DNA from: Tanypteryx hageni
Lineage: Eukaryota; Arthropoda; Insecta; Odonata; Petaluridae
Reading direction: 5' to 3'
NCBI GenBank assembly: GCA_028673005.1
Contig: CM054115.1
Span: 1,612,001 to 1,676,000, forward strand
DNA length: 64,000 nucleotides
The notes beneath the pieces are model-generated. The model was not told the origin of the DNA, did no database searches, and saw only the letters and a list, made by a program, of their open reading frames with translations. The position numbers and the translations under genes are program-made. Shown here in pieces: positions 54,100 to 64,000 of the stretch. Position 1 is the stretch's first letter. Each line of letters starts with the position of its first letter.

Positions 54100-54105
54100 A
54101 ATAAA
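54100..54105 (+). terminator. Poly(A) signal AATAAA, putative end of the THAP gene
   Basis: Canonical hexamer about 195 bp downstream of the proposed stop at 53904. Confidence 0.5.
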
Positions 54106-54106
54106 T

Positions 54107-55144
54107 TTGATTTCTTATATGCAATTCTTTCACTCATGCCCATTTAATATGTCCGTGCAATTTGTGTGTGCTATTATTATCGTAATAAAACGGGAGGGGA
54201 AGGGGGCGAGGGACATCCTGTAATGATGTCACGCTAGCATTCGTTAACACGTAGTTCCAAATTTTCCCGTTGACCCATTGATTGGCGCCCTTCCATGGAA
54301 AACCTGGGAATCGTTTTATAGGAATAAGTTTCCGGTCTTTCCGTAGGGTCACTAGTCTTTGACTTCTACCTTTAAATTCAAACACAATTTCTAAGACGAC
54401 GCACTCCTCCAAAACAACAACAACATGTAATTTGCCATATAAATACGGTGAAAGTAGGGTTACCAACTGTAAGACCTTCTTGACCAGAAGAACCCGGAGA
54501 ATTTGAAGGAATACGCTTTTTTTTCTTTTTTACGAGTTTTCAGTTGTTCACTAGTTGTTAATTAATTAGTATGATAAATTGCATCAATACATTTTCAAAT
54601 ATCAAAGAAATATTATTTATTTAGTTATGCATAAATATAATAAATGATTAATTAATTATTTTGGCATCTTTTTGAGACCAAAGGGTACGAGTATGTGTAT
54701 AACAATATGTTCTTAGAAACTTCAGTCCTTTCTGGTCAGGAAGAAATATATTTAGGGCCTAAATAAGATTTTTGAAGGGTAGGGAGATGGGTTCGTTATA
54801 AAAATTATGAACTAAAATAACTTCAATTTTAAATTTTATACACAATACAATGCCAAGGTGACCAAACGTCCTCCTTTTGGAAGGACAGTCCTTCTTTTTC
54901 AATCGCTGTCCTCCCTAAACCTTTTGTCCTTCCATGTCATCCTTTTTGAACATTTCTCTGCTATTGTCCTTCCTCTTACTCAAGCCACGCGTTCTTTTAA
55001 TTGGTGTATTCTCAAGTCAACTGGCTATAGATATAGAAGTAATCCTTCCACAAATATACTTACATTTTCATCGTTTCACTGTGAGAGTAAAGAGTCAAAC
55101 AAAAATTTTGCGAGGTCTCTTCAGTTGAGCATAAGAAATTATTA
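54107..55144. other. Intergenic sequence, 5' flank of a hAT fragment
   Basis: A 110-codon minus-strand frame (54134-54466) has no recognised domain. GTGACCAAACGTCCTCCTTT near 54856 and GTAGGGTTACCAACTG near 54455 look like outer sequences of a hAT element. Confidence 0.4.
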
Positions 55145-55800
55145 GGTTACTCAAAAACCAGGTGGTTGGCTTTAACACCTGCCATTGAACGTGTTACTCA
55201 ATTATTTGAACCATTAAGCTTACATTTTTTAAGTTTAGATAAATGTCCCAAAGTTCTAAAAGATATTTTTGAAAATCCATTAGATGAAATTACTCTGCAT
55301 ATCATGCACAGTAAGGCAACATTGTTTCAGTCGAATATAGAGCAAATTAAAAAGAACAAAATATGTGCAGCTGAAGTAATGTCAATTCTTCGCAGTTTTA
55401 ATGATCGATTGGAATCCAGATTAAATATGAAATGTTTACCAGTAAATGCAGATAATTTATTGAAAAAACTAGAAGAGAATAATCCAACAGTTAGAGGGGC
55501 ATTCACGGACGAGGTTCAACTATTTTATAGAAATTGCCTTGATTATTTGATCAAATGGACAAAATTTCTGGATGGAATAAATTTTTTTCAGTGGACTTTA
55601 TTAAGAAAATCGATCGAGTGGGAAAAGTGGTAGAATCGGTGAAATTTGCAAATCAAGTGTCTCATCAAGATTGATGACAATAACTGCTTGATGAGGTTCG
55701 GGGACTAAATGAGCACTGCTCAGCTAATAAGTTTTCAGAATGGTCTGAAAATAAAATAGAAGTCTACAAAAGATGGGAGGAAATATTTCAGTTTTAAAAA
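55145..55800 (+). pseudogene. hAT transposase fragment
   Basis: The frame from 55145 encodes KTRWLALTPAIERV, the hAT TRWLSL-type box, then SLHFLSLDKCPKVLKDIF, LHIMHSKATLFQSNIEQIKK, FNDRLESRLNMKCLPVNADN and CLDYLIKWTKFLDGINFFQW, with a stop at 55631-55633. Further C-terminal traces run in other frames to about 55800 (VYKRWEEIFQF-like). The N-terminal catalytic part and CxxH are missing. It belongs to the same broad group as the element at 22140, but is not a close copy of it. Confidence 0.72.
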
Positions 55801-57959
55801 AATTTTATTTAAGATCGAATTTGACGTAATTACGTCATATTCTGTTCGTTATTGCAAAATAAATATTAGAATTATAGCTTCTTACAAAAATTAATCAAAT
55901 GTCATTTAGATAAATCTTTCTTCATTAATCGGAAATGCAATCTCATTAATTGAAAATTCAACCTAGACTTTCTTTCGCAGAATAGCTAGTCACAAGGGAA
56001 AATTACAATTATGATATTGCTTCACATGTAATTACAACATATTTTCAATAGAAATATTTAAATAAATTTAAATAATTTTATTAGAAGAGTTATGATCGAA
56101 TGAAAAACAATCCTGTATTAGAATTTAGATGGTCATAAAGCAAATAACGCTGTCAAATAACAACATTCAAAATCAATTTATAATGAGTAATTTATTATAA
56201 GAAAATGTACAATAAGATTCTTCTATATCGTTTACAACTGAATGCCTAAAAATACAATAAATGCCCACAATTTACACATATTGAGTTAAGTACATAATGT
56301 ATTTCTCTCATATAATCCACTTTTTGAATTTCGCGAATAATTGGTTTCGGAAAACTGCCGCTAAAAGCAAATTCGCGAAGTACAAGTCCAATTTCCCTCT
56401 AAGACGCTATGTTATATATGCGAGTACAGTTCACAGTCAACCTGAAAAATTAATTTTATTAACGTAAATAATGCAGTTTAACAGAAAATAAAGGAAGGCG
56501 TCACAGAAAATAAAGGATGGCGTCACAGAAAATAAAGTAAGGCGTCACAGAAAACAAAGGAAGCCGCCACAGAAAACAAAGGAAGGCGTTACATGAAATG
56601 AAAACCTAGCAACATAAAGTTAAAAATATTCTTTTAATTATCTTCAAAACGCGTAATAGCAAGTGAAAACGCTTTGTTGGCATCGCTAATGTATGACGTA
56701 TGCAAATTCGTGAAGTTAAAAAAGGTGGTGCATTTTATAAAACAAATACACATTTTCTTCTTCATAGTAATGATGAAACACTAAGTTCCCCCACATTTAA
56801 AAATACAACCAGACCAATTACATTTTTGGCACATTCTATTAGTTGAAACTTTCTGGCGGCGGTCCACTTCACAAACCAAAAATATGATTTTAAGGTGGCT
56901 CGTCACCCACCACTCAAACAGATTTAATCTATTCCAAGTGCAAATTGAAGAAGCACGCAAGAGTGGAAATTTACAGAAAGATATACCTTATGTTAGTATA
57001 ATGCACAATTTGCATTTACTGAAGGCTGCAAAGATGTGAGATTGTATGCTCATAAGTGTATACGAGAGAAAGACTACGGTGAAAAATTGAAAATTTACAG
57101 TGAAAGTAATTTTTAAAACAAACTCATACACTACACAAATCTCAAGACTTTTTTAGAGATAATCAGTTAAAATATACCAAGTTTACAGAATAAATTTGTT
57201 TCACAAAAGGGACTTGATATCCCAAACAAATGTCGGATGGTTTATGCATCTCACGACAACGACAGGGACCAAACAGACTAAATTCAAACACACACACATG
57301 CACTCCACTCAATCACAAAATATATCAAGTTTACGAAAAATTTTGTTTGATACCTCCTTGAAATTTTAATGATATCCTGCATTTCTTGGGAGGGGCTAAT
57401 TGATTTTGGGGTACCCATGCGAAAGTCTTGCTCGAAGACCAGTGATGCAGCTGCGATACCTTTGAATTCTTCCAAGCGTTCTAGGTGTATACTGGCTCCT
57501 TGGTGTGGAAGAAACAGCTGCTATGAAGGCCATGACTTCCTTCTTCATGGTCTATCTCTGGCATTTGCTTTCACCTATTTTAAAGAGATATGCAACTCGT
57601 GTATTTATTTGTTATTCAGAAATTGTCATACTAATTGTTTGATAGACACAAGAACATTGGGTTACGGAGAAAGAAAAATGTAAAACCTTACCAGAACATG
57701 AAGGGAGTTCATGCCATTGAAAACTCCCACCTACATTACACCTTTCACCCGAGGATAGCACATGAAAATTGTACACTATTAAGAACTTATTGTGTGATGG
57801 AATTCAAGCAAATAACATAACGAATATACCTGGTAACCTGTTTAGGAAAACGGAAAAGCGAAATTTGTTTATCAACTCGGCAGTTTTTGCGGGTACCATT
57901 ATTATTAATTATTCCCAAATATCATCATAAAATATAATTAAATGTTTCCCAAGATATCC
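55801..57959. other. AT-rich stretch with a short tandem repeat
   Basis: No gene or known element was recognised. It holds the 22-bp tandem array at 56482-56591, and TTTTTGCGGGTACCATTA at 57886-57903, which also occurs at 31929. Confidence 0.4.
56482..56591 (+). repeat. Five-copy 22-bp tandem repeat
   Basis: Unit CAGAAAATAAAGGAAGGCGT plus CA, five adjacent copies with one to three changes each. There are no spacers, so it is not a CRISPR array. Confidence 0.9.
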
Positions 57960-58184
57960 TCAGTAGAACCGAGTAGTTATTGCTATTATTCTTCATGGAT
58001 ATCCACCTGTATGTAGTCGACACAGTCCTTCTCCGAGGCTTTTCTGAGTCAGACCTTCTGCACAACAGCCGTCACACCTTTGCCATCTCTTTTCCCCTCC
58101 ACCTTCCAATGACAGTCGTATCTCCTGATCCCCGGCCAATCGGAGAAGAGCCTACCACCGTCACGCACCAGCGCTGGATGTTCG
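57960..58184. other. Sequence adjoining the broken 3' end of a LINE
   Basis: Higher GC content and no domain in any frame. It joins the LINE abruptly at about 58185 in the middle of reverse transcriptase. Confidence 0.4.
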
Positions 58185-60503
58185 AAGGTTATTTATCATT
58201 TTTTGTAGCTCCTCTTCCTTTCTTGCTAGAAGTACTTGATCATCTGCGTATTTTACTATTCTTATAATCCTTCCTCCAATTTTGAAATCCCCTGTGCCTT
58301 CTAAAGCTTCTTGCATTAGACTTTCTCCATATATATTGAATAGGGTTGGCGATAGGCAGCAGCCTTGTCTTACTCCTCGACCGATATTTATTCCGCAGGT
58401 GTCCACATTCTCAAACCTGACCTTTACAACTTGATTCTCATATAGATTCCTAATCAGTCTCCTGTCTTTCCAGTCTACACCTATATCCTTTAATATCTTC
58501 ATCAACTTTACCCAATTTACTCTATCAAAGGCCTTCTGCCAGTCTACGAAACATGCGCAGATATCTTGACTGTATTCTATTGCCCTTTCTGATATGATTC
58601 TAACTACTCCTATAGCATCTCTAGTTCCTCGTCCTTTTCTAAAACCGAATTGATCTTCCCCTATTATTTCTTCTGCCTTTTTCTCCAGCCTTTTATTAAG
58701 AATCCTCGTGATGATCTTCGATGTGTGTGACAGAAGGCTTATTGTTCTGTAATCTTTACACTGCATTGCCTATGGCTTCTTTAGAGGGATCATTTTTACT
58801 TCTAGGAAATCCTGAGGCCACTCTCCCGTGTCGTAAATCTTATTAATTAATTTCGTGATCGCTTTTAGTCCTTCTGATCCTATGACTTTAAGTATCTCAG
58901 CCGGTATTTCATCGCTGCCCGTGGCTTTCCCCTTCTTTAGTTCCACTATCGCTTTTTCTACTTCGCTCTCCATAATACTTGGTCCTAAGTTGTCTTCTTC
59001 AATGTTTTCCTCATTTTCCAGTTCTATTTTTGCCGCTCCTGCCTGTTTGCTGTATAATTCCTTAATGTATTCTTCCCATACCTGTGCTACATCCTTTGTT
59101 TCTGAGACTATCTTCCCATCTGTATTCATAATTCCCATACCATGGATTCCATTAGATTTCTTATCTTCTAACTCGAGTGCTCTAGCGTACATCATATCGT
59201 ACCGTCCTAACTTCTCCATTTGTTCTATTTCATCACATTTTCCATTTATCCAATTTTCTCTAGCTTTATCTGTTACCCTTCTCAACTCATTGTTTATACG
59301 CCTATAGTTGGCTCTACCTTCTTCACTGTTAACGTTTTTCCATTTTCGTCTCTCATTCATTTTCTCCAGCATTTCCTTCATGATCCATGGTTTTCTGATT
59401 TTCTTCTCTTCTTTTCAAATCTCTTTATCCAAGGTATCCTTGATACTGGTTTTAATTTCATCCCATTCTATATCAACGGTCTTCGGTTTGTTTTCCAACT
59501 TTCTTAGGTTATCTTCCAACTTCATGCTGACTACATCCTGCCTTTCTTTCAGTTTTTCTAGGTCCCAGGTCTGCCTTTCTCTTATCGTTTTTCTTATTCG
59601 TTTGAGCTTTGTACTCACGTCAAGTATTATAAGGCTGTGATCTGAATCAATGTCTGCTCCTTGCAATGCCTTGGCGTTCTTTATGCTGTTTCTGAATCTT
59701 TGTTTTACAAGGATGTAATCTATTTGGCATCTCATTCTATCTCCTGGGCTTTTCCATGTGTATAACCTTCGTTTATGGTTTTTGAACCATGTATTAGTCA
59801 CTACAAGGTCATTATTGATGCAGAATTCTACGAGTTTCTCCACTCCTCGATTTCTCTTCCCAAGTCCGTATTGCCCGACAACATTTTCTTCCTGTCCTTC
59901 TCCGACTATGCTGTTCCAATCTCCCATTATTATGCAGTTTACCTTTCCTCTTCCGTCTTCTTCGTATATTTCATTAATTTGCTCATAGATCTCATCTATT
60001 TCTTCATCGTCATGAGCTGACGTTGGCATATATACCTGGATTATCAGCATGTCCACTGGGACTGCTTTTAGCTTTATTGCCATCAGTCTATTGTTCGTTG
60101 CTATTATCTTTGTCACGCTTTTCATCATATCTTTCCTAAGTACCAGAGCTACTCCCCTTTCCCCACTATTTCCTCCAGAATAAACTACCGTGAATTCTTC
60201 CGAGTCGAACTGTCCTTCTCCCTCCCATCTAGTTTCGCTTAGCCCTATAATGTCAACTCTATTTCTTCTCATTTCTTCTTTCAAGTTCTCTAGCTTTCCT
60301 GCCTTTCTCATAGTTCTTACGTTCCAAGTCCCTATTCGTAATTTACTTTCGACAAATGTTTTCCTCAAGGCAGTCACCGCCCGGAGATCCGATTGGGGGA
60401 CTATTTTACCTCCGGATTGTTTTACCTCGACAGAACTCATATTGTCCAACCATATAATCTTTACTAGAGATTGTAATATGGTAGTTTCCCTCTTGCTTTC
60501 CAC
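58161..60503 (-). pseudogene. LINE endonuclease/reverse transcriptase, two in-frame stops
   Basis: From ATG 60503: an APE endonuclease with KLRIGTWNVRTMRKAGKLEN, VDIIGLSETRWEGEG (catalytic Glu), VNCIIMGDWNSIVGEG (GDWN), CQIDYILVKQRF and GADIDSDHSLIILDV (SDH). TGA at 59415-59417, then a linker (RRKWKNVNSEEGRANYRRIN, GSDEIPAEILKVIGSEGLKA, EWPQDFLEVKMIPLKKP). TAG at 58770-58772, then RT DYRTISLLSHTSKIITRILN, EDQFGFRKGRGTRDAIG, ACFVDWQKAFDRVNW, GVRQGCCLSPTLFNIY and the catalytic YADDQVLLARKEEEL. The frame leaves LINE sequence after MINNL and ends at 58161. All three segments share one frame, so two point changes account for the damage upstream of the deletion. Confidence 0.88.
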
Positions 60504-60540
60504 ATCGCAGTACTGTAGCCGTTCAAATCGTCCTGATCAC
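58185..60540 (-). mobile_element. LINE of the same family as 15953-16804, 3' end missing
   Basis: An APE-type element with a complete endonuclease and the fingers and palm of the RT in a single frame, interrupted only by two in-frame stops. It lacks the thumb, tail and 3' end that are present in its relatives at 15953 and 5535. A tRNA-like SINE lies about 140 bp beyond its 5' side. Confidence 0.87.
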
Positions 60541-60640
60541 GTCTACAGCTCTATTGGATATAGACCTAACCAACATCATTTGTTTTCAACTCTATACCAT
60601 ACTGACAGAACTGCTGCCTACTGCCAGGCACTGATGATAG

Positions 60641-60733
60641 TTTTTTTTTATAAAACCTCCATTCGAGGGGTTTGAACCCCCGAACTTTGCAATAGAAAGC
60701 CGACACGCTAACCACTACACCACTAGTGCATCG
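60641..60733 (-). repeat. tRNA-derived SINE or tRNA pseudogene
   Basis: On the minus strand, box A TGGTGTAGTGG (60712-60722) and box B GGTTCAAACCC (60668-60678), with a good T-arm (GGGGG/CCCCT), followed by an A-rich tail at 60641-60650. The acceptor arms (GCACTAG and the 3' side) do not pair and the anticodon stem is poor, so it is not a working tRNA. Confidence 0.7.
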
Positions 60734-60913
60734 TTTTGTTTATACGAGCCATTTTATGGTAACTATAGAAGTGGTTATTCAAAATGTCCAGCAATCCAGC
60801 TGTGGACCTTCGTAGCTGTAAAGTAAATTTTATATTTTTCTCCCATTTCCATATTTATTAGATTATTTCCGTATTTTTAAGGTTAATTATTTCTTCATAA
60901 TTTTTCTTTATAG

Positions 60914-62285
60914 GTTTCAAGTGATAAAAAATCCCACCTAACTCAGCACATCCAAGGAGTGCTACATAAGGCAAATGTTGAACGCAAATCTAAGATGAAA
61001 CAAATGCTTTTAACAAAAACTTCTGAGGGATCCAGCAAGAAGAATCAGTTTTATGCAGATTTGTGTCACGCAATTGTGGCAGCCAACATTCCATTCAGAA
61101 CACTGGAAAATCCAACATTCAAGGAGTTCCTAGAACGATACTGCCATCAGTCGGTACCTTCCGAGTCAATGCTACGCAAGAATTACGTGCAACCCACGTA
61201 CGATGACGCAATGCGCAGGATACGGGAGGACATTGGAGATTCACATATTTGGATATCGGTCGATGAAACCACTGATGCTCTTGGCAGATACATGGCCAAC
61301 TTGGTTGTTGGGAAATTGGACCCAGATGCGCCATCCAGAGCCTACCTCATCTGCACGAAGCAACTTGCCAAAACAAACCAGGAAACAATAGCACACTTCG
61401 TGAACAACGGACTGAAAGTGCTGTATCCCAAAAATCTAGACGAAGAGAAAGTGCTGCTCCTATACACAGATGCTGCATCGTACATGGTTGCTGCCATGCA
61501 GTTGCTCAAGGTGTTCTATCCCTCCCTTGTGCATGTGACATGCCTTGCCCATGGTTTGAACCGCGTAGCAGAGCAAATAAGACTGGAATTCCCCAAGGTG
61601 AACAAATTGATCTCCACCGTGAAGAAGGTCTTCGTCAAGGCACCAACAAGAATACAGGCTTTTCGAGAAAAACTGCCCGATGTCCCTCTGCCACCTGAGC
61701 CTGTGCTCACCCGCTGGGGCACATGGCTGAAAGCAGCTGAATATTACAGCGAGCATATCCTTCATGCAAGGAAGTTGTGACAAATCTAGCCGAGGATGCT
61801 GCCTGCGTCACTTCGGCAAAAATGTTGCTAGATGATCCCTCCATTCCCAAGGATTTGGCGTATATTAGATCCCACTATACATCCCTTGTGCAGATTATTG
61901 CTGAATTAGAGGGCTCAGGAAAACCCATCTACGAAAAAACTGCTATGCTGAATGAAGTGAAACAAAAAATAAAGGAAGCTCCAGGTGAAGTGGGGGAAAA
62001 AGTAAAAGCAAAACTAGAAAAGTTGCTACAAAAGAACTCAGGACTGCAGAGCCTATGTACAGCAGCAGATATACTGGCAGGAAAATCCAGTGAAGTTGAG
62101 TGCAAAATTCCATTTCAACATGTACCCAAGTTGAAGTTCGCCCCGTCACGTCAGTTGATGTCGAACGTTCTTTTTCTGCTTACAAAATGATATTAACTGA
62201 CAAACGCCATAGTTTTGTGGTAGAAAACTTAGAAAAGGTGCTTGTTATTTATTGTGAGGCCAATTACGGGAAATTTGTGAAATAA
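60914..62285 (+). pseudogene. hAT transposase with two frameshifts
   Basis: It starts with the His half of a BED-type zinc finger (SSDKKSHLTQHIQGVLHKAN; the Cys half is not seen). From 60959 the frame runs 273 codons: ENPTFKEFLERYCHQSVPSE, HIWISVDETTDALGRYM with the first catalytic Asp, LLLYTDAASYMVAAMQLL with a second acidic position, VHVTCLAHGLNRVAEQIRLE with the CxxH motif typical of hAT, and EPVLTRWGTWLKAAEYYSEH. A one-base loss near 61778 moves it to TNLAEDAACVTSAKMLLDD. A second shift near 62150 leads to the dimerisation end RPVTSVDVERSFSAYKM, then VVENLEKVLVIYCEANYG, stop at 62283-62285. The motifs are well kept and the decay is recent. Confidence 0.88.
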
Positions 62286-62450
62286 ACACAAAGAGGTGAC
62301 AAATTCATTATGGGAATTTCGAATGAAACACTTTGTCAAACACTCTGCGTAGTACTTAAATATTTACTTGAATAGTGTTTTCAGTCAGTATTACTATATG
62401 TAATGTAGATAGTATTTTCTCGGTAATGCATGGGATATTAACTATAAGAA
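60914..62450 (+). mobile_element. hAT element (CGGBP1/hAT-like), 3' part duplicated at window start
   Basis: It contains a nearly complete transposase frame with two frameshifts. The 3' end, from 62173 through the stop to about 62442, is repeated at 1-270 with some 98% identity. A poly(A) signal AATAAA lies just beyond at 62503-62508. Terminal inverted repeats were not identified. The BED finger is only half visible at the 5' side, so the left end may be truncated. Confidence 0.8.
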
Positions 62451-62502
62451 TAAGTTTCAATGCATAGTAGTAAAATATTTTTGTTCTTTGAAAACACAAA
62501 TC

Positions 62503-62508
62503 AATAAA
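62503..62508 (+). terminator. Poly(A) signal AATAAA after the hAT element
   Basis: Canonical hexamer about 220 bp after the transposase stop. The copy at the window start does not extend this far, so it may belong to flanking DNA. Confidence 0.4.
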
Positions 62509-62724
62509 GTTTCATTGACGGGCAATTTTTGCGTGCGTGCATGTTTCAGTCTTTTTTCGTGAATTAAAGTTGATAGTTGACAGAAATGATGTTGTGTTTT
62601 ACTGGACATAGTTTTTGGAAGTAGTTTTTAGAGCCTATTTTACGTTTTATAAAGCCTAATTAAGGTACTTAGAGACTATTTTAGTCGCCTAAAACTTAAT
62701 TTTTAGAACCTAAAAATCCGCGGT

Positions 62725-62942
62725 CTACTCATAACCAATCATGACCTTCTCTGGTAGCTTCTCGAGGGAGAACGTGAGGACCATAGAGGTAGTATTGACT
62801 ACCTCACCATTTCTCTTTGTCGTCAATCTCATGCAGTCAATGAACCCCTGAGAGGCCATCTCCCGCTTACACTCCTCGATTTCTATATATAGAAGGTCAT
62901 AGTTGGATATGACCCCTTGACAGGTGTTGAGGGTTTTATGGG
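62725..62942 (-). pseudogene. Jockey-type LINE ORF1 (gag-like) fragment
   Basis: The minus-strand frame reads TCQGVISNYDLLYIEIEECK, then EMASQGFIDCMRLTTKRNGE, then SMVLTFSLEKLPEKVMIGYE, stop at 62725-62727. This matches the RRM-like part of the nucleic-acid-binding ORF1 protein of Jockey-group elements (GVI ... L..QGV...R.T.K.NG.....VLTF....LPE.I..GY). The zinc-knuckle part and ORF2 are absent. It is an isolated relic. Confidence 0.65.
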
Positions 62943-64000
62943 TCTCAACAGCTCAACAGCATTATCTTATCTCTTATAATATCTTAAGGTTGTGAGTGAT
63001 GTATTTAAAAGGAATGCAAGACAAAATCACAATTAAAGAATTTATGGCATAAAGCTGTTGAATGGATAAATTCCGGTGAATTATGTCATCATTTGTTTTG
63101 ATATCTGTGAAATGACATTCGCCAATAGAAAAGGAAAGTTTAGTTCACTTTTGAGAATCATTTGCATAATTCATTGAACGACATCATTCAAAAATAAAAT
63201 TCAATAGATCTCTACTTCGATAAATAACACATCATTTGTTATGTATTCGGCATATATTTCAAACACACATTCAATATTGGTATATTTGGTTCATTCATTG
63301 GAAAAGGTGTTGCAAATTTTTGTTTGGAAAAAATATCATCTTAAAAATATTTTTAAAAAACAATACTGGATTAATTTAAATTTGTATCATAAGTTTTCAA
63401 TGAAAATTTCAGTAAATATAATTACAGATAACTCTCGTTCAATTAACGTTCATTGAACGAATGTTCGCTTTAATGAATGAATTGAATTTTATAGCTTTAC
63501 TTTTCGCTGAAAATTCTGTTCACTTTAACAAATTAAATAACATGTATACAACTCAGATTGAAGAAACTCGGATGTTTACAAAAGCTCTTGGGGTCACAAA
63601 GACCGTGGATTCTTTGTGTATCCACTTTATCATGCATTTTTCCTATCACCTGCATTTCTTGAGAGGCTTAATATGACATCACCAAACGTGCCGTCTGTTA
63701 CTCAAAATATATTTACAAATATTCACTTAGACTTGAAGGACCTCTTGTGTATTGATAAGGAGGAAGTGCAGTCTTTCTCACAGCCATTCTATGCTTCAGT
63801 CTGTGACTTGGATTTACTGTTAGGTCTGTTTTCTCCCGGTTCATACATAATCGTTTTATCACAAGGATTTGCTTTCAAGCCATTGCCGTGGCCACATTTA
63901 TGGTACTTGCTTGTAATTTTCTCATAACTGTTCAACTTTTTGTTAATTATTTTTCTGGAGATGTTTAAATCATGAGAAATTTTTAATTTTTTATTGACAG
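62943..64000. other. AT-rich sequence to the window end
   Basis: Short frames (63241-63456, 63461-63676, 63616-63927) show no recognisable domain. The last bases TTTTTTATTGACAG could be a splice acceptor, but the exon would lie outside the window. Confidence 0.35.

Noticed and set aside
56482..56591. CRISPR-like array
   Set aside because: The five 22-bp units are directly adjacent without spacers and the DNA is animal.
58855..60675. Open frames of 76-161 codons on the plus strand
   Set aside because: They are antisense shadows of the minus-strand LINE.
60641..60733. Functional tRNA gene
   Set aside because: Promoter boxes and T-arm are present, but the acceptor and anticodon stems do not pair and there is an A-rich tail, so it fits a SINE or pseudogene.
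60784..60913. Extra first exon and intron of the hAT transposase (ATG near 60784, GT ... AG at 60913)
   Set aside because: The upstream frame does not supply the expected Cys pair of the BED finger; the splice signals could be chance.
63241..63927. Three short frames near the window end
   Set aside because: AT-rich, no recognisable domain, consistent with chance.

Overview
The window is AT-rich animal DNA, almost certainly from an arthropod and most likely an insect with a repeat-rich genome. The reasons are split C2H2 zinc-finger and THAP genes with GT-AG introns, no bacterial-type operons, and a dense mixture of Tigger/pogo, hAT, piggyBac, Tc1/mariner, APE-type LINE, Penelope-like and tRNA-derived SINE sequences. 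The species cannot be named from the sequence.

Host genes occupy very little of it. The first is a plus-strand zinc-finger locus spread over about 2.2-41.0 kb. It has a possible 5' exon (2196-2271) and a series of tiny exons, most of them phase 0 and 60, 63, 93 or 126 bp long (12785, 13546, 18531, 21890, 27337, 29223, 32585, 33806). It ends in a last exon with ten C2H2 fingers (40002-41030). A truncated second finger array lies at 19966-20405. The last exon has a TAG inside finger 2, exon 29223 has a TAA, and the 19966 array has a lost cysteine and a frameshift, so the locus looks decayed or partly alternative. A segment of roughly 2 kb carrying one micro-exon is duplicated (about 26.9-29.2 kb and 32.1-33.8 kb). 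The second gene is a five-exon THAP-domain gene at 50201-54105 with a recognisable promoter and poly(A) signal, but with a nonsense codon and a His-to-Tyr change in its zinc site.

The rest is a mobile-element landscape: Tigger elements (5805-8285, 15298-18445, 42678-45866), pogo elements of the POGK type (34084-36135, 41837-46043, plus a nested MITE at 35369-35889), hAT remnants (2.7-4.6, 22.1-23.5, 55.1-55.8 and 60.9-62.5 kb, plus a second 3' end at 1-270), a Tc1/mariner relative (27889-28894), piggyBac (38.2-39.0 kb), and LINEs at 5.5-5.8, 15.95-16.8, 23.5-26.8, 41.2-47.6 and 58.2-60.5 kb. Several are nested with exact target-site duplications. The clearest stack is a LINE split by a pogo element that is itself split by a Tigger element.

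The most interesting signals are hammerhead-ribozyme-like motifs in and beside Penelope-like element fragments (8517-8552, 9635-9675, 9932-9970, 18716-18756), one directly next to a perfect 136-bp inverted repeat, and a 2A-type ribosome-skipping motif at the N-terminus of a LINE polyprotein (23783-23809). I found no CRISPR array, no rRNA gene and no convincing functional tRNA gene.
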